DNA from: Alphaproteobacteria bacterium
GTDB lineage: Bacteria; Myxococcota_A; UBA796; GCA-2862545
Reading direction: 5' to 3'
Assembly (NCBI GenBank): GCA_020632925.1
Contig: JACKER010000025.1
Span: forward strand, 50,178-114,177
DNA: 64,000 bases
Under the pieces are notes generated by a model. It ran no database searches. It saw only the letters and a list, made by a program, of their open reading frames with translations, and was not told the DNA's origin. This document shows positions 25,134 to 34,660 of this stretch, one piece after another. The stretch's first letter is position 1, and every line of letters begins with the position of its first letter. The translations under genes and the position numbers were made by a program.

Positions 25134-26129
25134 CTACTGTTCGCGACAGCTCGGGAGGGGGAACACGGACCCCGACACCGATGCGGACACGGACGCGGAC
25201 GCCGACCCCACCGGCGACACCGGTCCCTGACCCGAGGAGCGGGTCACGAGCGTGGTGACCTGCTCGCGGAGGTGTTCGACCAGCGCCTCGACGCGCGCCG
25301 TGCGCAGGCGACCCGCGGGGAGCACCGCCATGAGCGGGACCTCCTCGCCGTCCCAGTCGGGCAACACCTCGACCAGCCGGCCCGCCACGAGATCGTCGAC
25401 CACGTCCAACCTGCCCTTGCAGGCGAGCCCTTCGCCCGCGACCGCCCAGCCCCGGACCAGCGCGCCATCGCCGCAGAGCGCGGGGACCACGTCGACGTCG
25501 CCCACCTCCTCGCCCCGCGACAGCACCCAGCGCGTGTGCGGTCGTCCGTGCCGGAGCCAGGCGAGGGCGCGGTGGTCGCCGAGCTCCCTCGGGTGCGTGG
25601 GGTGTCCTCGCCGCCGGAGGTAGCCGGGTGCGGCGACGACGGTGCGGTCCGTGTTGCAGAGGCGCGTCGCCACCAGCGTGGAGTCCTCGAGCACCCCGTA
25701 CCGCAGCGCCACGTCCACGTCGTCGCCCGGGAGCGCCTGCGTGGCGTCCCCCACCAGCACCGTCACCCGCACGGTCGGGTGCCGCTCCACGAACGACGCG
25801 ACCCAGGCGCCGACGTGCTGCTGGGCGAGGTCCACGGGGGCCGCCAGCCGGATCTCGCCCGCGAGCGAGCGCTGCGCCTGGTGCAGCCGCTGCTCCCCGT
25901 CGGCCCACACCCGGAGCAGGGTCTGGCAGGTCTCGAGCAGCTGCCGGCCCTCCGCCGTGAGCTCCATGGTGCGGGTGGTGCGGCGGACCAGGCGCACCCG
26001 CGTCGTCCGCTCGAGCCGCTGGAGCCCGGCGCTGGCCGCGGCCGGCGAGCAGCCCACCTCCCGCGCCGCAGACGACAGGGAGTCCGCGCGCCCGATGGCC
26101 ACGAACAGGCGCGCGTCGTCGAGCGTCAT
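25134..26129 (-). CDS. LysR-family regulator with an Asp-repeat-antisense C-terminal tail
   Basis: 331 residues: helix-turn-helix (about 1-60, SLSSAAREVGCSPAAASAGL) and effector domain. A normal LysR of this kind would end near residue 297 (VTTLVTRSS); here about 34 extra residues follow, rich in S, A and V (GSASASVSASVSGSV), which are simply the complement of the D-T-D-A-D-type GAC repeat on the plus strand. The tail probably arose when the gene lost its stop. It diverges from the aldo/keto reductase gene at 26204 with a 74-bp gap containing two TACGAGAA repeats. It ends one base from the stop of the kinase gene. Confidence 0.88.
   Translation of the reverse strand: MTLDDARLFVAIGRADSLSSAAREVGCSPAAASAGLQRLERTTRVRLVRRTTRTMELTAEGRQLLETCQTLLRVWADGEQRLHQAQRSLAGEIRLAAPVDLAQQHVGAWVASFVERHPTVRVTVLVGDATQALPGDDVDVALRYGVLEDSTLVATRLCNTDRTVVAAPGYLRRRGHPTHPRELGDHRALAWLRHGRPHTRWVLSRGEEVGDVDVVPALCGDGALVRGWAVAGEGLACKGRLDVVDDLVAGRLVEVLPDWDGEEVPLMAVLPAGRLRTARVEALVEHLREQVTTLVTRSSGQGPVSPVGSASASVSASVSGSVFPLPSCREQ
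25168..25227 (+). repeat. GAC-rich hexamer repeat (D-T-D-A-D type)
   Basis: Imperfect repeats of GACNCC/GACGCG on the plus strand, the same DNA that encodes the Asp-Thr-Asp-Ala linkers of the lipoproteins at 29632 and 39404. Here it is read on the other strand as the C-terminus of a LysR gene. On the plus strand it would encode a D-T-D-A-D linker ending in DTGP-stop, so it may be the remains of a lost lipoprotein gene. Confidence 0.55.
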
Positions 26130-26139
26130 CTTCCACCCG

Positions 26140-26186
26140 TACGAGAAGGTGTTTCACATCCTACGAGAAAGCAGGGTCGATAGCTT
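26140..26186. promoter_or_regulatory. LysR operator/promoter with two TACGAGAA repeats
   Basis: TACGAGAA occurs at 26140-26147 and 26162-26169, a direct repeat with a 22-bp period, between a LysR gene and an aldo/keto reductase gene. A TAGCTT -10-like hexamer follows at 26181-26186, then AGGAGGT before the GTG at 26204. The repeats lie where a LysR activator would sit relative to that promoter. Confidence 0.5.
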
Positions 26187-26203
26187 CCCGCCAGGAGGTC
26201 AGG

Positions 26204-27235
<1,032 letters not shown>

Positions 27236-27286
27236 GGCGGCTGAAGGAACGTTCGTCACGAAACGTCTCCGTCGGGCTGCGGCCGG

Positions 27287-27305
27287 GTGGCGCGCTTCGC
27301 GCCAC
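27287..27305. terminator. 8-bp perfect hairpin after the aldo/keto reductase gene
   Basis: GTGGCGCG (27287-27294) and CGCGCCAC (27298-27305) pair perfectly around the loop CTT. It is in the 95-bp gap between the aldo/keto reductase and the next gene. There is no T run, so it may be a Rho-aided terminator or part of the downstream leader. Confidence 0.35.
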
Positions 27306-27330
27306 TGAAGGCCATGTGCGGGGGTACATC

Positions 27331-28026
27331 ATGTCTTTCGTTCGTTGGGGGTCCCTGGCCCTCGGTCTGTCCTGCATCCCGTCGCTGGCCCTCGCCGAGG
27401 ACACGCCACCCGCCGAGGACGTCCCGGCGCCCGAGGCGTCCGACGAGGCGGGCGTGGAGACCGACGAGCCCGCGCCGGCGTCCGACGAAGCGGCCCCTGC
27501 CGCCGCGCCCGTCGCGAACGAGCCGATGGTCGGATCGTCGGGGGGCGGGATGAAGCTGCATCGCCGGCGCGGGATCGCGGCGATGGTCGGGATCGAGAAC
27601 GTGTCGGACGACTTCGGCAACTCGCTGTCCGCGCCGATGGGCGGCATCGACGTCCGGCTGGGCACGCAGATCGGTGACGTCCTGGGCATCTACGCCCCAC
27701 TCCACCTCGCGTTCGGCTCCTTCCAGGGCCTCGGCACCGTCGGCGGCGTCCCGGCGGGCCTGACGGGGACCTTCGCGGCGACGGTCGTGGTGGACGCGAC
27801 GCTGATGGACCGCTTCTTCGTCGGCGGCGGCGGCGGGCTCGGCGTGCTCAACAACCCGATGGGGCCCTGCTTCCACCTGCGCTTCGGCGGATACCCGATC
27901 ATGACGCGACCGGCGGGCAAGGACTTCCGCCGCGGCATGTCGGTGAGCGCGGACATCCGCGTGATCTCGGCGCAGGGCCTGTCGGCGACGTATCCGTCGC
28001 TCACGGTCGGCTGGGAAGCGTTCTGA
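27331..28026 (+). CDS. Exported outer-membrane-type protein with acidic Pro/Ala linker
   Basis: 231 residues. Signal peptide (WGSLALGLSCIPSLALA), then an acidic low-complexity linker of D/E/P/A (about 23-65), then a Gly-rich domain with alternating hydrophobic strands (GIAAMVGIENVSDDFGN, GGIDVRLGTQIGDVLGIYAP, LTGTFAATVVVDATLMDRFF, MSVSADIRVISAQGLSATYP) consistent with an eight-strand beta-barrel. I recognise no specific family. ATG 27331 is chosen because the signal begins there. Confidence 0.72.
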   Translation: MSFVRWGSLALGLSCIPSLALAEDTPPAEDVPAPEASDEAGVETDEPAPASDEAAPAAAPVANEPMVGSSGGGMKLHRRRGIAAMVGIENVSDDFGNSLSAPMGGIDVRLGTQIGDVLGIYAPLHLAFGSFQGLGTVGGVPAGLTGTFAATVVVDATLMDRFFVGGGGGLGVLNNPMGPCFHLRFGGYPIMTRPAGKDFRRGMSVSADIRVISAQGLSATYPSLTVGWEAF

Positions 28027-28027
28027 G

Positions 28028-29497
28028 CTACTGGGCGTTCAGCGTGAACGGGCCCTGGCTGCTGCTGTACCCGTCGACCACGATGAGGATCGGCGTGCCG
28101 GCGGTCACGTTCACCGAGATCCTGGACTGCAGGCCCACGAAGTCGTCGTTGCAGCCGAGCAGCAGCCCGCCGCAGTCGGTGTACGCGTACAGCACGGTGT
28201 CGTAGGGCGACCCGAGCGTGTCGAAGGTCATGTTGCCGCTGCGGGGCGGCGTGAACCAGAAGGACACGTCCGGCGCGCCGTTGGCGAACCCGCACGGCGA
28301 GATGAAGTCGTCGCCCTGACCGATGGTGGTGCCGTTCTGCGAGGCGGGCAGGCCTCCGGGCGCCCACGCCTGATCCGCGCAGGCGGGGGTGCAGCCGGGG
28401 ACCCCGATGCACTCGGAGTCGGCGCAGTCCACCTCGTTGTCGCAGTCCTGATCGACGCCGTCGAAGCAGTCCTCGCGCTGACCCGGGTAGATCGCGGGGT
28501 TGCTGGGTGCGCAGTCCACGCCGTTGAGCCCGGGTGCGAGGCCTCCGCCCGGGTTGAGGCACTGGTGCACCTGCGACGGCCCGGCGCCCGACAGGTCACC
28601 GTCGTCGTCGCGGTACCAGTCCTGCTCGATCGTCGCGAGCGGATCGTGGTCGTCGCAGTCGAGGCGATTGTTGAACGGCGGGTTCCAGCAACCCATCGTC
28701 ATCTCGTCGGGGTTCCCGAACTTGTCGTGGTCGTAGTCCGCGATCACGAGCTGGAAGCCCGCCGGGTCCACGTCGGGATCCTCGTCGTCGACGAGGCCGT
28801 CGCAGTCGTTGTCGATGTGGTCGCACACCTCGCTGCCGTCGGGCGACAGATCGGGATCCGTGTCGTCACAGTCGGCGTCGTTGAGGACCGAGCCCCGTGG
28901 CCCCTCGCAGGCCGCCCGGTACGCGTAGGGATCGCCATACCCGTCACGGTCGAGATCGCGGTGCCAGTGCGGCTGGCTCGCCGGGTCCACGCCGGCGTCC
29001 GCGTCGTCCGCGAACCCGTCGCAGTCGTCGTCCACGCCCTCGTTGCAGATCTCCGGCGCCTCGGGGTTCACGTCGGGGCGGGTGTCGTCGCAGTCGCCGG
29101 CGACGCGGGTGTACTGCGGGCCCGGCTGCTGGCAGGAGAGCAACAGCGCCAGCCCGTCGCCGAAGCCGTCACCGTCCTCGTCCGGGTACCAGGGCGAGTA
29201 CGGCGTCTCCTCGTCGATGAGGCCGTCGCAGTCGTTGTCCGCGAGGTCGCACCCCTCCTCGGCGTTGGGGAACACGTCGTCCCGCGTGTCGTCGCAGTCG
29301 GCGTCGTTGGCGGACTGCCCCTGCCGCAGCTCGCACTGCCAGCCGATGGGGACGTGCGCGCCGAAGCCGTCGCCGTCCGCGTCCTCCCAGGCGAAGACCT
29401 GGTCGAACTCGCCGCAACCCTCGAGCGGAGGCTCCGGGCAGCCGAAGACGGCCCACCAGGGGGTCAGCAGGAAGAGCAGGCGAGAGGAGCGGTTCAC
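28028..29497 (-). CDS. MopE-like metal-binding repeat lipoprotein
   Basis: 489 residues with a lipoprotein signal ending at VFGC. Most of the protein is five MopE-type repeats, each about 65 residues, of the form D-A-D-C-D-D...E-x-C-D-x-x-D-N-D-C-D-G-L-x-D, plus variants. These blocks bind calcium or copper and are common in surface proteins of deltaproteobacteria. The last 130 residues form a beta-rich domain (VSFWFTPPRSGNMTFDTLG, TVLYAYTDCGGLLLGCNDD, TPILIVVDGYSSSQGPFTL) like the pre-peptidase C-terminal domains. Start is GTG 29497. Its 3' end is 2 bases from the stop of the convergent outer-membrane-type gene. Confidence 0.85.
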   Translation of the reverse strand: MNRSSRLLFLLTPWWAVFGCPEPPLEGCGEFDQVFAWEDADGDGFGAHVPIGWQCELRQGQSANDADCDDTRDDVFPNAEEGCDLADNDCDGLIDEETPYSPWYPDEDGDGFGDGLALLLSCQQPGPQYTRVAGDCDDTRPDVNPEAPEICNEGVDDDCDGFADDADAGVDPASQPHWHRDLDRDGYGDPYAYRAACEGPRGSVLNDADCDDTDPDLSPDGSEVCDHIDNDCDGLVDDEDPDVDPAGFQLVIADYDHDKFGNPDEMTMGCWNPPFNNRLDCDDHDPLATIEQDWYRDDDGDLSGAGPSQVHQCLNPGGGLAPGLNGVDCAPSNPAIYPGQREDCFDGVDQDCDNEVDCADSECIGVPGCTPACADQAWAPGGLPASQNGTTIGQGDDFISPCGFANGAPDVSFWFTPPRSGNMTFDTLGSPYDTVLYAYTDCGGLLLGCNDDFVGLQSRISVNVTAGTPILIVVDGYSSSQGPFTLNAQ

Positions 29498-29631
29498 GGC
29501 GTGTCCATGGTCGGCGTCCCTCGATGATATCCCGTGGAACGACCTTTCGGTACGCCATCGTGCGGTATCGGCGCTGGATCGTCACACCCCGGCGCTCCCG
29601 TCGGGGTATGTGGTGCGGCTCCGGAGGTCTC

Positions 29632-32600
29632 ATGCGGAAGGTGTTCCTCGCTTCGCTGCTCATCTCGGTCGCCTGCGGGCGCAAGCCCGACACGGACACG
29701 CTCACGGCGGATGCCGACGCCGACACGGACAGCGACACCGACACGGACAGCGACACCGACGCGGACACGGACAGCGACACCGACGCGGACACGGACAGCG
29801 ACACCGACGCGGACGCCGATCCCAGCCAGATCGTGGACTGCGGTGCCTCGCTGCCGGCCCCGCCCGCGGGCGAGGTCTGCACGGTCGTGAGCGGCAACCC
29901 GAACACGGCCACGCACCTGATGATCAAGGGCGACGTGCTGGGCGACCTGACCTCCTGGCGGACGGGCGACCTGCTGATGACGCGCGAGGACAACGGCGTC
30001 ATCACCTGCGTCGGCTGCGGCTGCGACAGCCAGGCGCCGGCGCAGACGCTGGTCGTGAGCTGCCCCGACGCGGTGATCAGCCCCGGCCTGATCAACTCGC
30101 ACGACCACCTGAGCTACGACGTGGACGACCCGGGTGACTGGGGCACGGAGCGCTTCGACCACCGCCACGACTGGCGGCTCGGCCTGCGCGGCCACACGGA
30201 CATCCCGTACTCCTCCGACGGGTCCGACGAGGGCGTGCTCTACGGCGAGCTGCGGATGCTGCTCGGCGGCGCGACCTCGATCGCCGGCTCCTCGACCGCG
30301 CCCGGACTCCTCCGCAACCTCGACGACGCGGCGGACAACGAGGGCCTCGGCGCCTGGAACGTGGGCTACGAGACCTTCCCCCTCGGGGACTCGAGCGGCA
30401 CGATGGCGACCAGCGGCTGCTCGACGTACCGCCCCGACGGCACCTTCGTCCTCGACGATCGGATCTACCTCCCGCACATCGCGGAGGGCATCGACGAGGA
30501 GGCCGAGAACGAGTTCCGCTGCCTGTCGGGCCTCGATCCGACCGGGGTGGACCTCGTCGAGGACAACACCTCCATCGTCCACGGCATCGGGCTCGACGCC
30601 AACGACGTGGCCGAGGTCGCGGACAGCAAGGCCCAGCTCGTGTGGTCCCCGCGGTCCAACATCTCGCTGTACGGGGAGACCGCGCAGGTCGTGCTCTACG
30701 CCAACATGGGCGTGCCGATCGCGCTGGGCACGGACTGGACGCCGTCGGGCTCGGGCACGCTGCTGCGCGAGCTCAAGTGCGCCGACTCGCTCAACGCCGA
30801 CCACTACGGCGGGTACTTCTCGGACCGCGATCTGTGGCTGATGGTGACCCGCAACGCCGGCGAGGCGATGGGAGCGGACGGTCAGCTCGGCCGCCTGCGC
30901 CCCGGCTTCGTCGCGGACGTGTCGGTGTTCGCCAAGCGCGGCCGCGACCTCCACCGCGCGGTCATCGACGCGGACCTGTCGGACGTGCAGCTCGTGCTCC
31001 GCGGCAGCCTGCCCATGACGGGTGACGCCGATCTCGTCCAGGACCTGCTCCCCGCGCCGCTGTTCGCGGACTGCGAGGTCCTCGAGGACTGCGTCGCCGA
31101 CCACGTCGTCTGCGTGGACGGGCCCCAGACGCTCGCGTCCATCCTGGCGGCCACGGCCGGATCCTACGACTGGACCATGTGCGGCGTGCCCGCTGGGGAG
31201 CCGACCTGCGACCCGCTGCGCCAGGACGAGGACGGCGACGGCATCATCTACCCGACCTCCTCGACCACCGACATGGACGGGGACGGCATCGACGACCCGG
31301 ACGACAACTGCCCGACCGTGTTCAACCCGGGCCTGCCGCTCGACGGGTACGTCCAGGGCGACGCCGACGGGGACGGGATCGGTGACGCCTGCGACCGCTG
31401 CCCCACGAACGCCGGTGGCTGCTCCTGGCGCGACCCGGACGGCGACGGGTACCCCGGGCTCGACGACAACTGCCCCGACGACGCGAACCCGCTGCAGGAG
31501 GACATGGACGGCGACCTCATCGGCGACGCCTGCGACCTGTGCCCGGACTACCCGTCGGCCACCGGCGCCTGCCCGGGCTCGATCTACGACCTCAAGCAGG
31601 GCCTGCTCGCGTCGGGCTCGCCGCTGGTGCTCGAGCACCTGGTGGTCACCGGCGGGAACACCCGCGGCATCTTCGCCCAGCTCGACACGGCCGCGCCGAA
31701 CTACGCCGGCGTCGACTACTCCGGGCTGTGGATCTACATGCCGACCGTCGATCCGAAGCCGCAGCGCGGCGACGTGATCACCGTCGAGGGCGTGGCCACC
31801 GAGTTCTTCTCGCAGTGGCAGCTCACCGACGTGGTGTCCGTCACGACCGAGAGCACCGGCCACGCCGACCCGGCGCCGGTGGTGGGGACCACGGCCGAGC
31901 TCGCCACGGGCGGCGCCCGCGCCTGGCAGCTCGAGGGTGTCGTGGTGCAGGCGGACGACGTGAGCGTCACGGCCGTCCAGCTCGCTCCCGGCCCCGGCGA
32001 CACCGCGCCGACGAACGAGTTCGAGGTCGACGGCTCGCTCATCGTGAACGACTACATGTACCTCGCGACCCCGTTCCCGGCGGTCAGCGAGAACTTCTCG
32101 TCGATCCTCGGCGTGCTCCGGTACGCGAACGACAACTCCAAGGTCGAGCCGCGCGACGCGAACGACCTGCTCTCGGGCGATGCCACGCTCTTCGGCTTCA
32201 CCCCGGAGGAGGTCTTCCTCGAGGCGGGCCAGACGACCAACGCGCTGCTGTCGCTGTCGCTCACGCGTCCCGCCGGCCAGCAGGAGGTCGTCGCGCTGAC
32301 CTGTGGCCCCGCCAACGTGCTCACCTGCCCGCCCTCGGTCACGTTCTCGACCGGCCAGCAGACGGTGCCGGTGGAGCTGACCGGCGTGAACCAGTCGCTC
32401 AACCCCGCGGTGATCCGCGCGACGCTCGGCACCTCGAACGTGCAGGCGAGCGTCCGGGTGTACGACGACACCACGCCGCGCCAGGTCGTCGCGCTGATGC
32501 CCGACCCGCTGAACATGCCGCCGAGCGCGGTGGCGCCGATGACGGTCCTGCTCGATCTGCCGGCCGCCAGCACCGGAACCCCGGTCGGCCTGACCGCCAG

Positions 32601-33267
32601 CAACGGCATCGTCAGCGTGCCGCCCGGCGTGCTCGTGCCCGCGGGTCAGATGGACGCGGACTTCAACGTGACCGCCGGCTCGAACCAGGGCGCCTCGGTG
32701 ATCACGGCCGCCCGTCCCGGGAGCCAGGCCACCGCCGACGTGATCGTCGACCCGGTGCCCGTCGGCAACGGGCTGCTCTTCAGCGAGTACCTCGAGGGCA
32801 GCAGCGGGAACAACAAGTACCTCGAGATCAAGAACATCGACGCCAACCCGATCGACCTGACGGGCTGCTCGGTCCACCTGTACGCGAACGGCGCGGTCGC
32901 TCCGTCGGCGACGATCGCCCTCGGCTCGACGACGCTCGCCTCGGGTGACGTGTTCCTGGTCTGCCACAGCTCGGCGACGTTCATCACCGGCGCGCCCTGC
33001 GACGTGAGCAGCGGCTCGCTGACCTTCAACGGCGACGACGCGGTGGACCTGGTCTGCGGCGCCACGACGTACGACGTGATCGGCCAGATCGGCGTGCAGC
33101 AGGTGTGGGGCAGCGGCGCGGTGTCGACGCAGAACGCGGTCATCCGCCGCCTCTGCACCGTCACCGCCGGTGACAGCAACGGCTCCGACGTGTTCGACCC
33201 CACGATCGAGTGGGTCGGCGGCACGACGGACGACGCGTCGGATCTCGGCCTGCCGACCTGCCCGTAG
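29632..33267 (+). CDS. Amidohydrolase-TSP3-lamin tail exoprotein (lipoprotein)
   Basis: 1211 residues. A lipoprotein signal (LLISVACGR) is followed by a D-T-D-S-D linker (about 20-63), then an amidohydrolase domain (about 65-500) with the metal motif PGLINSHDHLSYD, HGIGLD and LGTDWTPSG. Next come thrombospondin type 3 calcium repeats (DMDGDGIDDPDDNCPTVFNP and two more), a beta-rich DUF5689-like part, an Ig-like part and a lamin-tail domain (LLFSEYLEGSSGNNKYLEI). An imidazolonepropionase- or cytosine deaminase-like domain on the cell surface is unusual. ATG 29632 follows GGAGG. The product could hydrolyse a small cyclic amide outside the cell; the substrate is unknown. Confidence 0.85.
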   Translation: MRKVFLASLLISVACGRKPDTDTLTADADADTDSDTDTDSDTDADTDSDTDADTDSDTDADADPSQIVDCGASLPAPPAGEVCTVVSGNPNTATHLMIKGDVLGDLTSWRTGDLLMTREDNGVITCVGCGCDSQAPAQTLVVSCPDAVISPGLINSHDHLSYDVDDPGDWGTERFDHRHDWRLGLRGHTDIPYSSDGSDEGVLYGELRMLLGGATSIAGSSTAPGLLRNLDDAADNEGLGAWNVGYETFPLGDSSGTMATSGCSTYRPDGTFVLDDRIYLPHIAEGIDEEAENEFRCLSGLDPTGVDLVEDNTSIVHGIGLDANDVAEVADSKAQLVWSPRSNISLYGETAQVVLYANMGVPIALGTDWTPSGSGTLLRELKCADSLNADHYGGYFSDRDLWLMVTRNAGEAMGADGQLGRLRPGFVADVSVFAKRGRDLHRAVIDADLSDVQLVLRGSLPMTGDADLVQDLLPAPLFADCEVLEDCVADHVVCVDGPQTLASILAATAGSYDWTMCGVPAGEPTCDPLRQDEDGDGIIYPTSSTTDMDGDGIDDPDDNCPTVFNPGLPLDGYVQGDADGDGIGDACDRCPTNAGGCSWRDPDGDGYPGLDDNCPDDANPLQEDMDGDLIGDACDLCPDYPSATGACPGSIYDLKQGLLASGSPLVLEHLVVTGGNTRGIFAQLDTAAPNYAGVDYSGLWIYMPTVDPKPQRGDVITVEGVATEFFSQWQLTDVVSVTTESTGHADPAPVVGTTAELATGGARAWQLEGVVVQADDVSVTAVQLAPGPGDTAPTNEFEVDGSLIVNDYMYLATPFPAVSENFSSILGVLRYANDNSKVEPRDANDLLSGDATLFGFTPEEVFLEAGQTTNALLSLSLTRPAGQQEVVALTCGPANVLTCPPSVTFSTGQQTVPVELTGVNQSLNPAVIRATLGTSNVQASVRVYDDTTPRQVVALMPDPLNMPPSAVAPMTVLLDLPAASTGTPVGLTASNGIVSVPPGVLVPAGQMDADFNVTAGSNQGASVITAARPGSQATADVIVDPVPVGNGLLFSEYLEGSSGNNKYLEIKNIDANPIDLTGCSVHLYANGAVAPSATIALGSTTLASGDVFLVCHSSATFITGAPCDVSSGSLTFNGDDAVDLVCGATTYDVIGQIGVQQVWGSGAVSTQNAVIRRLCTVTAGDSNGSDVFDPTIEWVGGTTDDASDLGLPTCP
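29722..29820 (+). repeat. GAC-rich 18/24-bp tandem repeat encoding the D-T-D-S-D linker
   Basis: Two 18-bp units (GACACGGACAGCGACACC) precede two 24-bp units that add GACGCG. The near-perfect DNA identity shows recent expansion and encodes an acidic spacer between the lipid anchor and the catalytic domain. Confidence 0.8.
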
Positions 33268-33276
33268 CCAACGGGC
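33260..33276 (+). terminator. Hairpin at the stop codon of the amidohydrolase gene
   Basis: GCCCGT (33260-33265) and ACGGGC (33271-33276) form a perfect 6-bp stem around a 5-base loop, with the TAG stop inside the loop region. No T run follows. Position and symmetry support a weak terminator. Confidence 0.3.
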
Positions 33277-33322
33277 TCCGGGGGCGGGTACACCGTCCTC
33301 GGGGCCGGCGAAGGCAGGGCGT

Positions 33323-34090
33323 GTGGAAGAGGTGGCCGTCGAGGTGGTGCTGGGCGACGAGCCCGTCGTGATCGAGGTCGTCGCGGGTGAGACGTTCGTC
33401 GGTCGGCTCCAGTGGGCCGTCGCTCGCGACATGCGCTGGTCGTCGCGCGGCGGACCCCCCGGGTTCTTCGTGCGCGGGGACGGCGCCATCGACGCCGACC
33501 TGGACGACGACGACGTCGGGCGCTGGTGGGTGAAGGTCCACGCGACGGACGAGGGGTCGTGGCGGAACGGGGGCTTCGAGCTCCGCGTCCTGCCGGCTGA
33601 GGGCGAGGGGGCGGTGGCGACCACGGCGCTGCACCGGCCCGAGCCCCGGTCGGGGCTGACGCTCCCGGCGGGCGCGTGCTCCGCGAGCCTGGGCTTCACG
33701 AGCGGCCTGCTCTACCTCCCGACCACGACCTGGGAGCACCTCGGCGTCCCCGAGACGACGGTGGGCGCCTCGCCGGCCGCGAGTGGTCAGTGCGGGGTCG
33801 GACGGCGGGTGCAGGTGGTGGCGGGCGCGGAGGCGACGCCGTGGCTGCGGCTCGCGGGGACGACGGCACCGGTCGGCGGCACGCTCGGCGTGGACTGGAA
33901 CGCCGCTCGCTGGACGGGTGGGCTGTACGTCACCGGCAACGCCATCGGACCCGGGGTCGGCGCGCGGCTCGCGCTCCCCGCGGGCGGCTGGGGCGGCCCC
34001 GAGCTGCGCCTGAGCTGGATCGATCCGGTGGGTGCCCGCGCGACCCTCGCCTGGAGCAAGGCGCTGACCTGGTCGAAGCGGCGGATCTGA
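33323..34090 (+). CDS. Hypothetical beta-rich protein
   Basis: 255 residues. GTG 33323 is chosen since VEEVAVEVVLGDEPVVIEVV begins a regular beta pattern there; an earlier frame runs into the previous gene. The first half contains GRWWVKVHATDEGSWRNGGF and is Ig/C2-like in appearance; the second half is Gly/Ala/Trp-rich with WLRLAGTTAPVGGTLGVDW, WTGGLYVTGNAIGPGVGA and LRLSWIDPVGARATLAW, like short beta-barrel strands. No signal peptide is evident. Family unknown. Its 3' end faces the small export protein gene with a 3-base gap. Confidence 0.6.
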   Translation: MEEVAVEVVLGDEPVVIEVVAGETFVGRLQWAVARDMRWSSRGGPPGFFVRGDGAIDADLDDDDVGRWWVKVHATDEGSWRNGGFELRVLPAEGEGAVATTALHRPEPRSGLTLPAGACSASLGFTSGLLYLPTTTWEHLGVPETTVGASPAASGQCGVGRRVQVVAGAEATPWLRLAGTTAPVGGTLGVDWNAARWTGGLYVTGNAIGPGVGARLALPAGGWGGPELRLSWIDPVGARATLAWSKALTWSKRRI

Positions 34091-34093
34091 GGC

Positions 34094-34576
34094 CTACGAG
34101 GCGCCCATGTCCTTGTAGAGGAAGTGGAACGCGCCGTTGCCCGAGGCGACCGCCAGCGTGACCAGCACGCCCGCGATGGCGCAGCCGAGGAAGCTCGCGA
34201 GCATGTACTCGCGAAACTTGAACTTCAGGATCCAGGCGGCGAGGCAGCCCGAGTACACCCCCGTCCCGGGGAAGGGGACGCCGATGAACAGGGCCAGGCC
34301 GAGCACGCCGTACTTGTGGACGTACGGCTCGAGCTTGTTGACGCTGCGCGCGGCCGCCCAGTCGTAGACCTTGCGGATGGGCTCGATGTGCAGGAAGAGG
34401 TGCATGACCTTGTCGAGGAAGAGCCAGACCACCGGCGCGAGCGCGGTGTTCGCCGCGATCCCGACCGCCCCGCCCATCCACGGGTTCCAGTGCTCGACCA
34501 GCAGCGCGTAGGGGATGCCCGCGCGCAGCTCCAGCGTCGGCGTGAAGCACAGGAGCACGACCCACAGCAGCGACAA
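34094..34576 (-). CDS. Small multi-drug export protein-like membrane protein (PF06695)
   Basis: 160 residues with four to five membrane segments and the family motifs TPTLELRAGIPYAL, NTALAPVVWLFLDKVMH, KYGVLGLALFIGVPFPGTGVYSG and a C-terminal FLGCAIAGVLVTLA. The E-L-R-x-x-I-P and P-x-P-x-T-G motifs are typical of the DedA-like small multi-drug export family; transport function is inferred by homology only. I chose TTG 34576 because GGAGGT lies 3 bases upstream and the protein then begins exactly at the family N-terminus. Confidence 0.85.
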   Translation of the reverse strand: MSLLWVVLLCFTPTLELRAGIPYALLVEHWNPWMGGAVGIAANTALAPVVWLFLDKVMHLFLHIEPIRKVYDWAAARSVNKLEPYVHKYGVLGLALFIGVPFPGTGVYSGCLAAWILKFKFREYMLASFLGCAIAGVLVTLAVASGNGAFHFLYKDMGAS

Positions 34577-34660
34577 GTGACCTCCAGCCGCTCCGGATGT
34601 ATGCCGGGGCGCCGATCTCGTCTCGGGTGAAACCTTTCGGGCCGTTGATGGAACACCAGG

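Noticed and set aside
25134..25230. LysR tail as a new functional domain
   Set aside because: It is the exact antisense of a GAC repeat and has low-complexity S/A/V sequence, so it is more likely a read-through than a domain.
29494..33699. Very long open frame (1401 codons) on the minus strand
   Set aside because: It is the mirror of the amidohydrolase gene in 70% G+C DNA, with Arg/Val/Gly-rich composition and no domain; the plus-strand protein has real motifs.
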